In this document: positions 48,811 to 58,169 of the stretch, in pieces
How the letters are laid out: each line of letters opens with the position of its first letter
How positions within the stretch are numbered: position 1 is the stretch's first letter
Program-made: the position numbers and the translations under genes
The notes under the pieces: model-generated
The model's input: the letters and a program-made list of their open reading frames with translations, nothing else
Databases searched by the model: none
Told to the model about the DNA's origin: nothing
Assembly (NCBI RefSeq): GCF_900110035.1
Contig: NZ_FOCF01000003.1
Span: 310,001-374,000, forward strand
From: Sphingomonas gellani
Lineage (GTDB): Bacteria > Pseudomonadota > Alphaproteobacteria > Sphingomonadales > Sphingomonadaceae
Length of the DNA: 64,000 nt
Direction of reading: 5' to 3'

Positions 48811-48876
48811 ATGCCAGTATCTTATGCGCCGCAAGCGGCCTAATGTGACGGCCCAGCGAAGGAGAGCGAGGCGGCC

Positions 48877-49896
48877 ATGGCGGCCAGCAGACCGACATCA
48901 TTCGACATCGCGGCCTTGGCGGGTGTGTCCCAACCGACCGTGTCGCGGGCCCTGCGGGGCGACAAGACGGTCAGTGCGGCGACCCGCATGCGGGTGGAGG
49001 CGGTCGCGCGTCAGCTCAACTACACGGTGGATCGCGCGGCCTCGTCCTTACGGGGCGGGCAGGCGAACACGTTGGCGTTGCTCTTTTTCGAAGATCAGCT
49101 GCCCGACGGGTCGTACATCAACCCGTTCTTCCTTTCCATGCTGGGGTCCATCCTGACCACCGCCGCCCGGCGAGGGTACGACCTGCTGACCTCGTTCCAG
49201 CAGCTGTCCGCCGACTGGCACACCGATTACGAGGACAGCCGGAAGGCGGACGGGATCATCCTGCTCGGCTATGGCGATTATCAGGCTTACCGGCCGCGGC
49301 TGGAACAGCTGGTGGGGCAAAAGACGCATTTCGTGCGCTGGGGCGCGGTGGAGCCGGGCGTTCCGGGCACCGTAATCGGATGCGACAACCGGATGGGCGG
49401 CCGTCAGGCGGGCGATCATCTGGTCGCGCGCGGATGCCGGCGCGTCGCCTTTGTCGGCGAAGCATCGAGCGCGTATCCTGAATTCCGCGATCGGTATCGC
49501 GGCCTGTCCGACGCGCTGCGCGAGGCGGGTCTGCCGATCGACCCTGGCCTGCAGGTGGACACGCTGTCGATCGAGCAGCAGGGGTATGAAGCGACATGCC
49601 GGCTGATCGCGCGCAACATCCCGTTCGATGGCGTATTCGCCGCGTCCGATCTGATCGCGCTGGGTGCGATGCGAGCGCTGGCCGGGGCAGGGCTGGATGT
49701 CCCGCGTGACGTCCGGTTGATCGGGTTCGACGATATTCCCGCCGCCGGGCTGATGCGGCCACCGCTGACGACGATTGCGCAGGATTATGGCCGCGCCGGC
49801 GCCACGCTGGTGGACGCGCTGATCCGGCACATCCATGGCGAGCCGGCGGAAAGCCAGGTGCTGCCGACCCGGCTGGTGGTGCGCGCCTCCGCCTGA
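48877..49896 (+). CDS. LacI-family regulator of maltodextrin use
   Basis: A 339-residue repressor. The N-terminal HTH is FDIAALAGVSQPTVSRALRGDKTVSAATRMRVEAVA, with the hinge helix at residues about 50-60 (YTVDRAASSLR). The rest is the periplasmic-binding-protein-like sensor domain (DGIILLGYGDYQ, GCDNRMGGRQAGDHLVARGCRRVAFVGE, LIGFDDIPAAGLMRPPLTTI). It is divergent from the amylase operon and faces a likely operator. The ligand is probably maltose or a maltodextrin; this is inferred from the neighbours. Confidence 0.93.
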   Translation: MAASRPTSFDIAALAGVSQPTVSRALRGDKTVSAATRMRVEAVARQLNYTVDRAASSLRGGQANTLALLFFEDQLPDGSYINPFFLSMLGSILTTAARRGYDLLTSFQQLSADWHTDYEDSRKADGIILLGYGDYQAYRPRLEQLVGQKTHFVRWGAVEPGVPGTVIGCDNRMGGRQAGDHLVARGCRRVAFVGEASSAYPEFRDRYRGLSDALREAGLPIDPGLQVDTLSIEQQGYEATCRLIARNIPFDGVFAASDLIALGAMRALAGAGLDVPRDVRLIGFDDIPAAGLMRPPLTTIAQDYGRAGATLVDALIRHIHGEPAESQVLPTRLVVRASA

Positions 49897-49955
49897 AGAA
49901 GGCGTGTCCGGCGCGGATATACAGTCCGGGGTTGACCGCTAGCCGAGTGGGGGCG

Positions 49956-51455
49956 TCACCGGCGGGCGGCGCAATGCTGTGCGATAAAGGCGTCGTGCGC
50001 CGGCCAGCGGCCCACTTCCCGCCGGTACAGCGCCTCGATCGTCTCCATGAACTCACCCAGGTCCCGTTCCGGTATGGCGTTCGCAAGCGGGTGCCAGCCG
50101 GCGGGGTCCACACCCTGGCCGGCAAAGACCTGGAACCAGGCGACCTCGGTGAACAGTTCCTCATGCTCGCGCACGATGTGACCCTTGCCGCGCCACAGCG
50201 CGATGCGTTCCGCCAACGTGTCCGGGATCGGCATGGCGCGCATCGCCTGCCAGAACGGCTCGGATCGCTCGTTGGCGTGGTAGTGCAGGATCAGGAAGTC
50301 GCGGATGCGCTCGATCTCATAATCCGTCTGGCGGTTGTACTCGCGCCGCTCGGCGGGATCGATACGGCGGCCGGGTAGGAATTTGAGCAGTCGCGAGATG
50401 GCCGACTGGATCATGTGGATGCTGGTCGACTCCAGCGGTTCCAGAAAGCCGCTGGCCAGGCCGATGGCGACGACGTTGCCCTTCCACGCCTGGCGCCTGC
50501 GACCCGTCGTGAAGCGCAGCGGGCGCGGATCGGCAAGTGTCTCGCCCTCCAGATTGCCGAGCAGGGCGGACGCGGCCTCGTCGTCGCTGAGATGGACGCT
50601 GGAATAGACCAGTCCGTTGCCGGTGCGATGCTGAAGCGGAATGCGCCACTGCCATCCCGCACCCCGCGCAATGGCGCGGGTGTAGGGCGGCGGCGGGGCG
50701 ATGTTGCTCGTCGGGAGGGCGAGCGCGCGGTCGCAGGGCAGCCAGTGGGCCCAGCTTTCGAAGCCGGCAGCCATGGTCTCCTCGATCAGCATGCCGCGAA
50801 AGCCGGTGCAGTCGATGAAGAGGTCGCCCTCCACCCTTTCGCCGGAGGCAAGGTGCAGGGCCGCGACGTCGCCGCTGTCGCCGTGGCGCTCGACATGCGC
50901 GATGCGGCCCTCCGTGCGCGCGACGCCGCGCATTTCCGCAAAGCGGCGCAGATAGGCGGCGTACAGTCCCGCATCGAAGTGGAAGGCATAGGGAAGCGAG
51001 GGGATGGTGTTCGCCGTCACGGCCGGGCCGCGATGCATGCGCCCGGCGCGCGCGGCGATGTCGTTCAACGCATAATGCGACAGCGGTCCGGCTACGCCGA
51101 GCGAACGTGCGCGCAGCCAGTAGTGCTGGAACGCGATCAGGCCGACGTCGCGGCCGATATCGCCAAACGCATGCAGGTAGCTTTCACCCGGGCGTCGCCA
51201 GCCATCGAACTCGATACCCAGTTTGAAGGTGCCCTGCGTCGCGCGCAGAAAAGCGTTCTCGTCCAGCCCGAGCGCGCTGTTGAACAGGCGGAGTTGCGGG
51301 ATGGTGGCCTCGCCGACGCCGACGGTGCCGATCTCCTCGGACTCGACCAGACGAATGCGATAGCCGCTCTCGATGAACTGGCCGAGCGCGGCGGCGGTCA
51401 TCCAGCCGGCGGTGCCCCCGCCCGCGATGACGATGGTGACGGGTTGCTGATCCAT
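49956..51455 (-). CDS. Flavin-dependent tryptophan-halogenase-family protein (second copy)
   Basis: A 499-residue flavoprotein with GGGTAGW (residues 12-18), Lys78 in TFKLGIEFDGW, GWQWRIP (residues 267-273) and Glu342 in EPLESTSIHMIQ: the FAD site, catalytic Lys, halogenase signature and catalytic Glu are all kept. It differs clearly from the first copy, so it is not a recent duplicate. It lies 87 bp downstream of the large TonB receptor, separated by a strong hairpin, and convergent to lacI. Function in the sugar locus is unknown. Confidence 0.9.
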   Translation of the reverse strand: MDQQPVTIVIAGGGTAGWMTAAALGQFIESGYRIRLVESEEIGTVGVGEATIPQLRLFNSALGLDENAFLRATQGTFKLGIEFDGWRRPGESYLHAFGDIGRDVGLIAFQHYWLRARSLGVAGPLSHYALNDIAARAGRMHRGPAVTANTIPSLPYAFHFDAGLYAAYLRRFAEMRGVARTEGRIAHVERHGDSGDVAALHLASGERVEGDLFIDCTGFRGMLIEETMAAGFESWAHWLPCDRALALPTSNIAPPPPYTRAIARGAGWQWRIPLQHRTGNGLVYSSVHLSDDEAASALLGNLEGETLADPRPLRFTTGRRRQAWKGNVVAIGLASGFLEPLESTSIHMIQSAISRLLKFLPGRRIDPAERREYNRQTDYEIERIRDFLILHYHANERSEPFWQAMRAMPIPDTLAERIALWRGKGHIVREHEELFTEVAWFQVFAGQGVDPAGWHPLANAIPERDLGEFMETIEALYRREVGRWPAHDAFIAQHCAARR

Positions 51456-51492
51456 GCCGGTATGTTTGTCCTCTTCCCGCTTGAATGAAAAT

Positions 51493-51522
51493 GGTCGCCA
51501 TCACCCTGTGGTGATGGCGACC
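51493..51522 (-). terminator. Strong hairpin between TonB receptor and second halogenase
   Basis: GGTCGCCATCAC and GTGATGGCGACC form a perfect 12-bp stem with a 6-nt loop; on the minus strand ATTTTCATT follows. It lies 21 bp after the receptor stop. It probably ends most receptor transcripts, with leaky read-through into the halogenase, or protects the receptor mRNA. Confidence 0.8.
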
Positions 51523-51542
51523 AGGTCCAATCGAGGGGACGA

Positions 51543-54494
51543 TCAGAACTTGTAGGTCAGGCCGATATAATAATCCCGGCCATAGCGCTGGTAATCGATC
51601 ACCTGGCGTGAATCGCCGTTGTTGTAGGTGACGAACGGACGATCGGTCAGGTTCTTACCCTGTGCCAGGATGGAGAAGCCCTTCAGGAACCCTTCCTGGA
51701 ATTCATAACCGATCTGCGCGTCCAGAATGCCCTCCGACCGCGCAGTGCGATAGGTGGGCGTTGCCGACAGGCCCGCGACCTCCGCCAGGAACGACGAGCG
51801 ATAGCGGTAGTTGGCGCGCGCCTGGAAACCCCACTTCTCGAAATAGACCGTGCCGCTGGCCGTGTATTTCGACAGGCCGGGCAGGGTGATCGCCTCGGCC
51901 GGGTTGCTGGCGAACTTGATCGTCGACTGGGTGTAGTTGCCCGTGGCGAAGATGCCGAAACCGTCCAGCGCGCTGGTGATGGCCTTGAACGGCAGCGACA
52001 GCGTGCCCTCCAGCCCCAGCACTTCGCCGCGCCCGGTGTTCGCCGGCGACGACACGTTGCCCGTCGTCTGACCGGCGGCGATCACCGCCGCCTGCTGCGC
52101 AGGCGTCAGCGCGCTCAACAGCGGCGTGAAGTCGTAGGCGTAGCTGTTGTTGGGATCGACGAAGTCGGTCAGGTGCTTGAAATATCCCGACAGCGCGACG
52201 TAGCCGCCGCCGGTGAAATACTTCTCGAACGACAGGTCGATGTTGGTCGACTGATACGGGCGTAGCGCGACGTTGCCGCCGGTGGAGGTGAACACCGGGA
52301 ACAGCGACACGGGCTGTTGACCGATATTGCCGGTGTTGATCGCGACGTCCTGCGTCACGCGCTCCTGATCCAGGCGCGGCCGCACCATCGTCTGGGACGC
52401 GCCCATCTTGATGAAGCCGCTGGGGATCAGTTCGACCGACATCGTCGCGCTGGGCAGGAAGTTGGTGTAGTTGACCTTCTGGCTGGCGGGCGCGACGGTC
52501 ACGTTGCCGCCGACGACGCTGGCGATCTGCCCGTCCGAACGCTGCTGCGAATGCACGACTTGGCCGCCCAGCGACCCCTTCAGCGTCTTGCCGCCGACCT
52601 CGCCGTCAAGCGTGATCTTGGCATAGCCGGTGTACACGTTCTCGGTCACGCTGTTGTCGCGCACCAGGGCGGACGGCCGGTTGTCGTACGCGGCGTTCAC
52701 CGAGTTGTTGTAGATGTACAGCGGATCAAGCGTCAGCATCTGCGGTATGCCGAGATAGTCCAGCGCGACATTTTCGCCCAGCAGAGCCTCTTGCGGCACG
52801 TTGCCGGTCAGTGGCGTGCCGCTGGCCACGGTGCAGCCGGTGCCCGCACCCTTGGGGCACAGGAAGTAGGAGGTGTAGGCGCTGGTCTTCTTGCGGCGGC
52901 TGTAGTTCCCGCCGACCTCCCAACCCTTAACCACGCTGCCCTCGAATTCGCCGTTCAGGCTGGCGCGGAGCGACTTCAGGTCATCCTTGAAGCTGGGCCG
53001 ATTGAGGAAGCCGGTCTGCACGACCTGCTGGTTGCCATTGTTGCCCCAGCCCTGCGGATCGGTCAGCTTGAAGATGTCGGTGTTGGTGTAATCCAGCGTC
53101 GGCACGATGCGGTATGTGCCGTTGTCGTTCTGCGAGATCGTGACCGTGTCGGGCCGCCCCGATTTCGAGAAGCCGGTGCCGGTGTTGGTTTCCAGCAGGA
53201 AGTCGGTACGTTTCGCATGACTCCAGCTTGCGTCCACGTTCAGGTGGATGCTGTCGGTCAGGCGCAGGTCGTTGTTCCAGCCCAGCGAGTAGTTGTCGGC
53301 CTTGCGCTTGTTGTAGTCGTTGCGCTGGACGCCAAACACGTTGCTGAACGTGGCGCCGGTCACGAAGCCATCGCTGGCGGTGCTGTTGGTGACGACGGTC
53401 CCGGTCGGGTTGGTGGCGCTGGCCAGCTGACCGGACAGCGGGAACTCGATGCCGCGCAGGATCTGGCGTTCCTGGAAATGCGAATACAGCGCGTCGAAGG
53501 TGGAGTGGAAGCTGTCGCTCGGTTCCCACTCCAGCGTCGCGACCGCGCCGTAGCGCTTCAGTTCGTTCGACTGGACATAGGGCTTGGCCCCGCTCAGCAG
53601 CTGGTTGCCATTCGCGTCGGGATTGTAGCCCCATGCGTTGTACCGCTCGTCCTGCGACGGCGTCTGGGTCGCCGATACGCCCAGCGCGACACCGAACGTG
53701 TCGTCGGCGAACTGGTCGACATAGGTCGCAGACCCGCGGTAGCCGTAGCGCGATGAGTCCGGGTTCAGGCTTTTCAGCCCGTTCATCTGACCGCGCGCGT
53801 TGACGGCGAACACCCGCTGCGACTGATCGAGCGGCCGCAGCATGCGCAGGTCCACCGTGCCCGAGATGCCCGACGCGATCAGCGAGGCATCGGCGGACTT
53901 GAACACGTTGACGTTCTTGAAGAACTCGGACGGGTACTGGTCGTACTCGACACCGCGATTGTCGCCGACGGTCACTTGCTCGCGACCGTTCAACAGCGTG
54001 GTCGAGAAATCCGGACCCAGGCCGCGGATTGACAGGCGCTGGTCGCGTCCCTCCAGCCGCTGGGCGGTGACGCCGGGCAGACGGGCGAGCGAGTCGGCGA
54101 TCGACACGTCGGGCAGCTTGCCGACATCCTCGGCAGAGACGGAGTCGACGATCAGCGTGGAGTCGCGCTTGATCTTCGCCGAGGAGGCGAGCGAGGCGCG
54201 GATGCCGGTCACGACGATGTCGGTCTGCTCATCGGCCTGCGGTGCCGCGGTGGCCGTGGCGACGCCGGTGGCCGCCGGATCGGGATCGGCGCTGGTCTGG
54301 GGACGGCCGTCGGCCGGCTGCGGCGCACTTTGCGCAGAGGCGGGGGCCGCCGTGTTCGCGGTCGGGGCGCCGGGGTTGGGCGCTTCCTGCGCCCATGCTG
54401 CACCGCCGGCCACCAGCATCGCGCCGGCCATGGTCAGCGCACTGGCCCGCGTCGTCAGGCGTGCACGGATCGAGAGCGGTTGCGAAGTTGTCAT
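51543..54494 (-). CDS. TonB-dependent receptor for maltodextrins
   Basis: A 983-residue outer-membrane receptor. The signal peptide ends near AGGAAWAQ; a Pro/Ala-rich stretch follows; the TonB box is TDIVVTGIRASL. The plug contains KLPDVSIADSLARLPGVTAQR, RLSIRGLGPDFSTTLLNGRE and SGTVDLRM; the barrel ends DYYIGLTYKF. This is the long carbohydrate-type receptor of Caulobacter/sphingomonads. ATG 54494 follows GGAGGGG. The CATACGTATTCA site lies 99 bp upstream, linking it to the LacI regulon. Maltodextrin as the ligand is inferred from context. Confidence 0.92.
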   Translation of the reverse strand: MTTSQPLSIRARLTTRASALTMAGAMLVAGGAAWAQEAPNPGAPTANTAAPASAQSAPQPADGRPQTSADPDPAATGVATATAAPQADEQTDIVVTGIRASLASSAKIKRDSTLIVDSVSAEDVGKLPDVSIADSLARLPGVTAQRLEGRDQRLSIRGLGPDFSTTLLNGREQVTVGDNRGVEYDQYPSEFFKNVNVFKSADASLIASGISGTVDLRMLRPLDQSQRVFAVNARGQMNGLKSLNPDSSRYGYRGSATYVDQFADDTFGVALGVSATQTPSQDERYNAWGYNPDANGNQLLSGAKPYVQSNELKRYGAVATLEWEPSDSFHSTFDALYSHFQERQILRGIEFPLSGQLASATNPTGTVVTNSTASDGFVTGATFSNVFGVQRNDYNKRKADNYSLGWNNDLRLTDSIHLNVDASWSHAKRTDFLLETNTGTGFSKSGRPDTVTISQNDNGTYRIVPTLDYTNTDIFKLTDPQGWGNNGNQQVVQTGFLNRPSFKDDLKSLRASLNGEFEGSVVKGWEVGGNYSRRKKTSAYTSYFLCPKGAGTGCTVASGTPLTGNVPQEALLGENVALDYLGIPQMLTLDPLYIYNNSVNAAYDNRPSALVRDNSVTENVYTGYAKITLDGEVGGKTLKGSLGGQVVHSQQRSDGQIASVVGGNVTVAPASQKVNYTNFLPSATMSVELIPSGFIKMGASQTMVRPRLDQERVTQDVAINTGNIGQQPVSLFPVFTSTGGNVALRPYQSTNIDLSFEKYFTGGGYVALSGYFKHLTDFVDPNNSYAYDFTPLLSALTPAQQAAVIAAGQTTGNVSSPANTGRGEVLGLEGTLSLPFKAITSALDGFGIFATGNYTQSTIKFASNPAEAITLPGLSKYTASGTVYFEKWGFQARANYRYRSSFLAEVAGLSATPTYRTARSEGILDAQIGYEFQEGFLKGFSILAQGKNLTDRPFVTYNNGDSRQVIDYQRYGRDYYIGLTYKF

Positions 54495-54592
54495 GAAAGC
54501 CCCTCCAAAAACACCGGCTCTTTGCAACACGCGGCCGGCTGTCTGATTGGGCGGGTTTTAGGTCCGCTGGCTCCGCCGTGGAAAGAAAGCCA

Positions 54593-54604
54593 CATACGTA
54601 TTCA
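54593..54604 (+). promoter_or_regulatory. Predicted LacI operator, TonB receptor
   Basis: CATACGTATTCA, identical to the site between amylase and lacI. It lies 99 bp before the receptor start and 55 bp beyond the DUF6445 stop. Confidence 0.8.
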
Positions 54605-54658
54605 GACGGAGTCTCCTCCCCGCCCGTCCGGACGTGGCTTTCCGGCCACAGACGCGGA

Positions 54659-55339
54659 TCAGGCGGCGGGCCGGGAATCGAGAAAGGTGTTGACGGTCAG
54701 ACGGCCGGTGGCGGGGTCGTCGGACAGGTTCATGCCCAGCGGGATCAGCGCGCAATGCAGCGTGTTGGAGCGATAGAGCAGGGCGCGATTGAACGTGCCG
54801 CGATGCACCGCGAGCTGTTCGAACAGCGGCGTGTCTCCACCGATATAGCCTGGCTCCGGCAGGCCGGCGCGCGCTACATCGGCCTGCAATGCGGTGCGAT
54901 AGGCGGGCAGCCGCGCCCCATCCACGCTTTCGAACCCAGTCGCGCGGTGGCGGTAGAAGGCCGTGCCGCTGGATTCGTCCGTCGAGAGGAAGTGGAGCAA
55001 TGCGAGCCGTCCGGGCGAGGTCTCGTCGAAATGCGGTAGCCGCTGGATCGGTGCGAGCGCTGCCGGCGGAGTGGTGACCAGCGAGAAGAAGGCGTCGACC
55101 ACCTCCAGCTCCACGGCTCCGAACAACTCCTCCGCCACCGGCGCCAGATCGGACAGCAGCTGGCGCAGCATCGACGGCGGCACGGGCGCCCGTACACCCG
55201 GATAATGCTCCCCGATCGGATAGAACGACAGGAAACCGGCCCCGTCGACCCACTGCGCGGGATCCGGAGCGAAATGGTCGATCAAGACCACCGGCTGCCG
55301 CTCCGCGCCATGATGCTCGATGGAGACGCGCCAGGTCAT
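54659..55339 (-). CDS. DUF6445 family protein
   Basis: A 226-residue protein beginning MTWRVSIEHHGAERQPVVLIDHFAPDP. The middle has LPHFDETSPGRLALLHFLS and GTAFYRHRATGFE, and the C-terminal part FNRALLYRSNTLHCALIP. This H-x-D...H-like arrangement recalls 2-oxoglutarate/Fe(II) oxygenases, but the family is officially of unknown function. DUF6445 genes often stand near TonB receptors and tryptophan halogenases in sphingomonads and Caulobacter. Here it lies between GH31 and the receptor on the same strand. ATG 55339 was chosen as the first start after non-coding-looking sequence. Confidence 0.8.
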   Translation of the reverse strand: MTWRVSIEHHGAERQPVVLIDHFAPDPAQWVDGAGFLSFYPIGEHYPGVRAPVPPSMLRQLLSDLAPVAEELFGAVELEVVDAFFSLVTTPPAALAPIQRLPHFDETSPGRLALLHFLSTDESSGTAFYRHRATGFESVDGARLPAYRTALQADVARAGLPEPGYIGGDTPLFEQLAVHRGTFNRALLYRSNTLHCALIPLGMNLSDDPATGRLTVNTFLDSRPAA

Positions 55340-55472
55340 GCGCGACCATAGCCCGACCGCGGGGCAAGTCTCCACCGATCGCTCTGTCGGGGCCAGACGG
55401 TGGGCGCCGCGTGCATCGCACGGACGCGCCGCCATGAACGGGCCAGAACAGGTCGCGCGCCGATCGCGGCCA

Positions 55473-57980
55473 TCAGCGACGGGCGATCGTCACGCTCGCG
55501 GCGCGCGCTTGGTCGGGAAGGGTGAAGGACAGGGTCTGCGCGGTCGCGTCTGTGTCCGAAGCCACCGCGCGGTTCCGCGCCGAGACTGTGCCGGCGCCGG
55601 TCCAGCTATGGACGGTCACGCGCATCTCCCGCCACCACGGCCGGAACGATCCCTGTCGCCGATCGAAATCGATCCTGATGCCCTCCGCAGTGCGTGTGCA
55701 CCGGATCGCCTGCCGCAGCAGCACGCCGCGTCGATAGGCCATCGAGTGGCCGTCATCGGCGTACAGCGTGCCCTGGCAGTCGTCACCCGGGTACACATCG
55801 AGCTGCAGGGGGCCGGACGGCGTTTCCGCGGTGCTTTGCACCAACGGCTGACGCGGTAGGATGGTGCCCGCGCGGACGAACACGGGCAACCGGTCCAATC
55901 GCGGCGTTTCGCGCACCAGGTCGCCCTGCGCCTGCTTCTCGCCCGTCGCCTGCGTCGCCGACTGGATCGGCCCGGTCTCCTGCATCGCCTTTGTGCCAGC
56001 AGGCAGGCCGGTCCAATAATCGAACCACCCGCCCTGTGGCAGGCACACGTCATAGGCCTGAGGGCTTTCGGGCGTGGGCGGCGGCGCGACCAGCAACGCC
56101 TTGCCCAGCGTGAACGTCCAGCTCTGGTCGCAGGACATGCGCAGCGCCGATGGATAGTCGTAGAAGACGGGGCGCAGGATCGGGTCGCCGGTCCGCGCAT
56201 TCTGATCCGCCAGCCCGTACAGGTACGGCATCAGGCGATACCGCTCCTCGACGAAGCGGCGCCGGATGGCGAGGTGGTCCGGACCGTCGACCCAAGGTTC
56301 GACGCGGGGCGTGCCCGTGGCCGAATGATCTCGGAACACGGGATAGAACGCGCCGATCTCGAACCACCGGGTCAGCAGGTCGGCGCTGGGTCCGCCCGCA
56401 AAGCCGCTGACATCGGCAGCGCCATAGGAAAATCCGGACAGGCCCAGGTTCACGATCTGCTGGATCGACAGCTTCAGATGATCCCAGGTCGCGCTGTTGT
56501 CGCCGGTCCAGGTGACCGCATAGCGTTGCCCGCCGGCATAGCTTGCGCGGGTCATCACGAACGGCCGTTCGTCGGGCGCCAGCTTTTGCAGCCCGTCGAA
56601 CGTCGCGCGTGTGTTCTCCATGCCGTAAATGTTGTGCAGTTCGGCATGGTTGGCCGTTCGGGGCGTGAAGTCGTCCGTCGCAATGCGATGCTGGACGTCG
56701 AGCGGCATGGTCTTGGTCGGCGTCTCGAAGATCGCGGGTTCGTTCATGTCGTTCCACGCGCCGGCGATGCCCATGTCGACCTGTTCCTTGAACAGGCCGC
56801 CATACCAGTCACGCGTCCGCTTCTGCGTGAAGTCGGGAAACACCGACGGACCGGGCCAGACCGGGGCCACGTACACGGACCCATCTGCGTTCTTTACGAA
56901 GTGATCGCCCGCCATGCCACTGTCGTATGGGGCATAGCTGCCCTTTGGCCGATTGGCGCCGACATGCAGGTCGGTGATCGTCACGGCCTTGAACCCGTCG
57001 TGGCGCATGTCTGCGACCAGGCCCTTCAGGTCCGGGAACTTGGTCTTGTTGACGGTGAAGGGCGTATTCTTGTCCAGGAATCCGATGTCGAGCCACAGAA
57101 CATCCGTCGGCACCTTTTCCTGGCGCAGGCGGGCGGCGACCTGACGCAGTTCGTCCGCAGTTTCGTAGCTGTAGCGGGACTGCTGGTAGCCGAGCGCCCA
57201 TTGCGGCACGAGCGGCGCCTTTCCGGTCAGGTCCGTGTAGCGGCGCACCACCTCCGCCGTGGAAGGGCCGGCGATCAGGTAATAGTCGATCGGACCGTCC
57301 GGGCCGCTGAGTTCCAGGACGCCGTCAGTCTTGTGGCCGAAATCGAACGCGGTGCGCCAGCTATTGTCCAGGAACATGCCCCAGCTGCCGCCCTCGCCGC
57401 CGACGCCGATGAAGAACGGAATCGATTTGTAGATGGGATCGTCGGCCGGGCTGAAGCCATAGGCGTCAGTGTTCCAGTCGACAAAGGTCTTCCCGCGTCG
57501 GTCCATCCCGCCAGTCTTGTCGCCCAGGCCGAAATAATGCTCCCCCTGCGGCAAGGCCTTGCGCAGGGTGAACGTGCGACCCTCCACCGCAACCGGACTT
57601 GGCGCATCGGCGACGATGACCTTGCCGGCGAGATCGGTGACCGTCAGTGCCAGCGTCGCCGGGTCGAGGCGGACCTGAACCGCCGACGTGCGGAAGCCAT
57701 CGGGCGTGGCCGTGACCTTCACCCGCTGTTGCCGCAGCGGAGCGGCGACTGCCCAGCTCGCATCTTCGGGCAGGGTGCCGTCACGACCGATCCGCACCCG
57801 CAGCACCATGTCGGTCAGCGCTTCCACGCGCATCAGCATCGCTCCCCGCCGCGCTTCGAGCCCATTGTCGCGGTTGATGCCGGTCGCCGTGGCTGCGGCG
57901 GGGCCCTGAGCGAGCGCGGGTACGGCGATGGCGACGCTGCTGGTCGCGAGCGCGACTTTCAAAAAACGGCCGATCGACAT
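55473..57980 (-). CDS. Exported GH31 alpha-glucosidase
   Basis: An 835-residue protein with signal peptide MSIGRFLKVALATSSVAIAVPALAQ. The GH31 catalytic nucleophile is Asp411 in WNDMNEP and the acid/base is Asp494 in WTGDNSATWD; an N-terminal beta-sandwich and C-terminal beta domains complete the usual layout. It should release glucose from the non-reducing end of maltodextrins in the periplasm. ATG 57980 lies 73 bp downstream of a CATACGTATTCA site and is divergent from the six-hairpin glycosidase. Confidence 0.94.
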   Translation of the reverse strand: MSIGRFLKVALATSSVAIAVPALAQGPAAATATGINRDNGLEARRGAMLMRVEALTDMVLRVRIGRDGTLPEDASWAVAAPLRQQRVKVTATPDGFRTSAVQVRLDPATLALTVTDLAGKVIVADAPSPVAVEGRTFTLRKALPQGEHYFGLGDKTGGMDRRGKTFVDWNTDAYGFSPADDPIYKSIPFFIGVGGEGGSWGMFLDNSWRTAFDFGHKTDGVLELSGPDGPIDYYLIAGPSTAEVVRRYTDLTGKAPLVPQWALGYQQSRYSYETADELRQVAARLRQEKVPTDVLWLDIGFLDKNTPFTVNKTKFPDLKGLVADMRHDGFKAVTITDLHVGANRPKGSYAPYDSGMAGDHFVKNADGSVYVAPVWPGPSVFPDFTQKRTRDWYGGLFKEQVDMGIAGAWNDMNEPAIFETPTKTMPLDVQHRIATDDFTPRTANHAELHNIYGMENTRATFDGLQKLAPDERPFVMTRASYAGGQRYAVTWTGDNSATWDHLKLSIQQIVNLGLSGFSYGAADVSGFAGGPSADLLTRWFEIGAFYPVFRDHSATGTPRVEPWVDGPDHLAIRRRFVEERYRLMPYLYGLADQNARTGDPILRPVFYDYPSALRMSCDQSWTFTLGKALLVAPPPTPESPQAYDVCLPQGGWFDYWTGLPAGTKAMQETGPIQSATQATGEKQAQGDLVRETPRLDRLPVFVRAGTILPRQPLVQSTAETPSGPLQLDVYPGDDCQGTLYADDGHSMAYRRGVLLRQAIRCTRTAEGIRIDFDRRQGSFRPWWREMRVTVHSWTGAGTVSARNRAVASDTDATAQTLSFTLPDQARAASVTIARR

Positions 57981-58053
57981 GGCTCTCTCCCGAATGATTT
58001 ATCGCCGTCCGCTTGGCATCCACCGACGATCCGCGACAAGGGGAGCCCGGGCA

Positions 58054-58065
58054 TGAATACGTATG
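58054..58065 (-). promoter_or_regulatory. Predicted LacI operator, GH31 / six-hairpin glycosidase
   Basis: The same 12-mer CATACGTATTCA, here on the minus strand. It lies in the 189-bp spacer between divergent GH31 and the six-hairpin glycosidase genes, so one site could control both. Confidence 0.8.
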
Positions 58066-58169
58066 GGGCGATTGCCGGGGTAAGGCTGCCCGGCGGGCCG
58101 AGGGGAGGCGGAGTAACCCGTCGCGCGGACTGGCTGTTGCGAGCCTGCGATCTGCGATAGCGTTACCGG

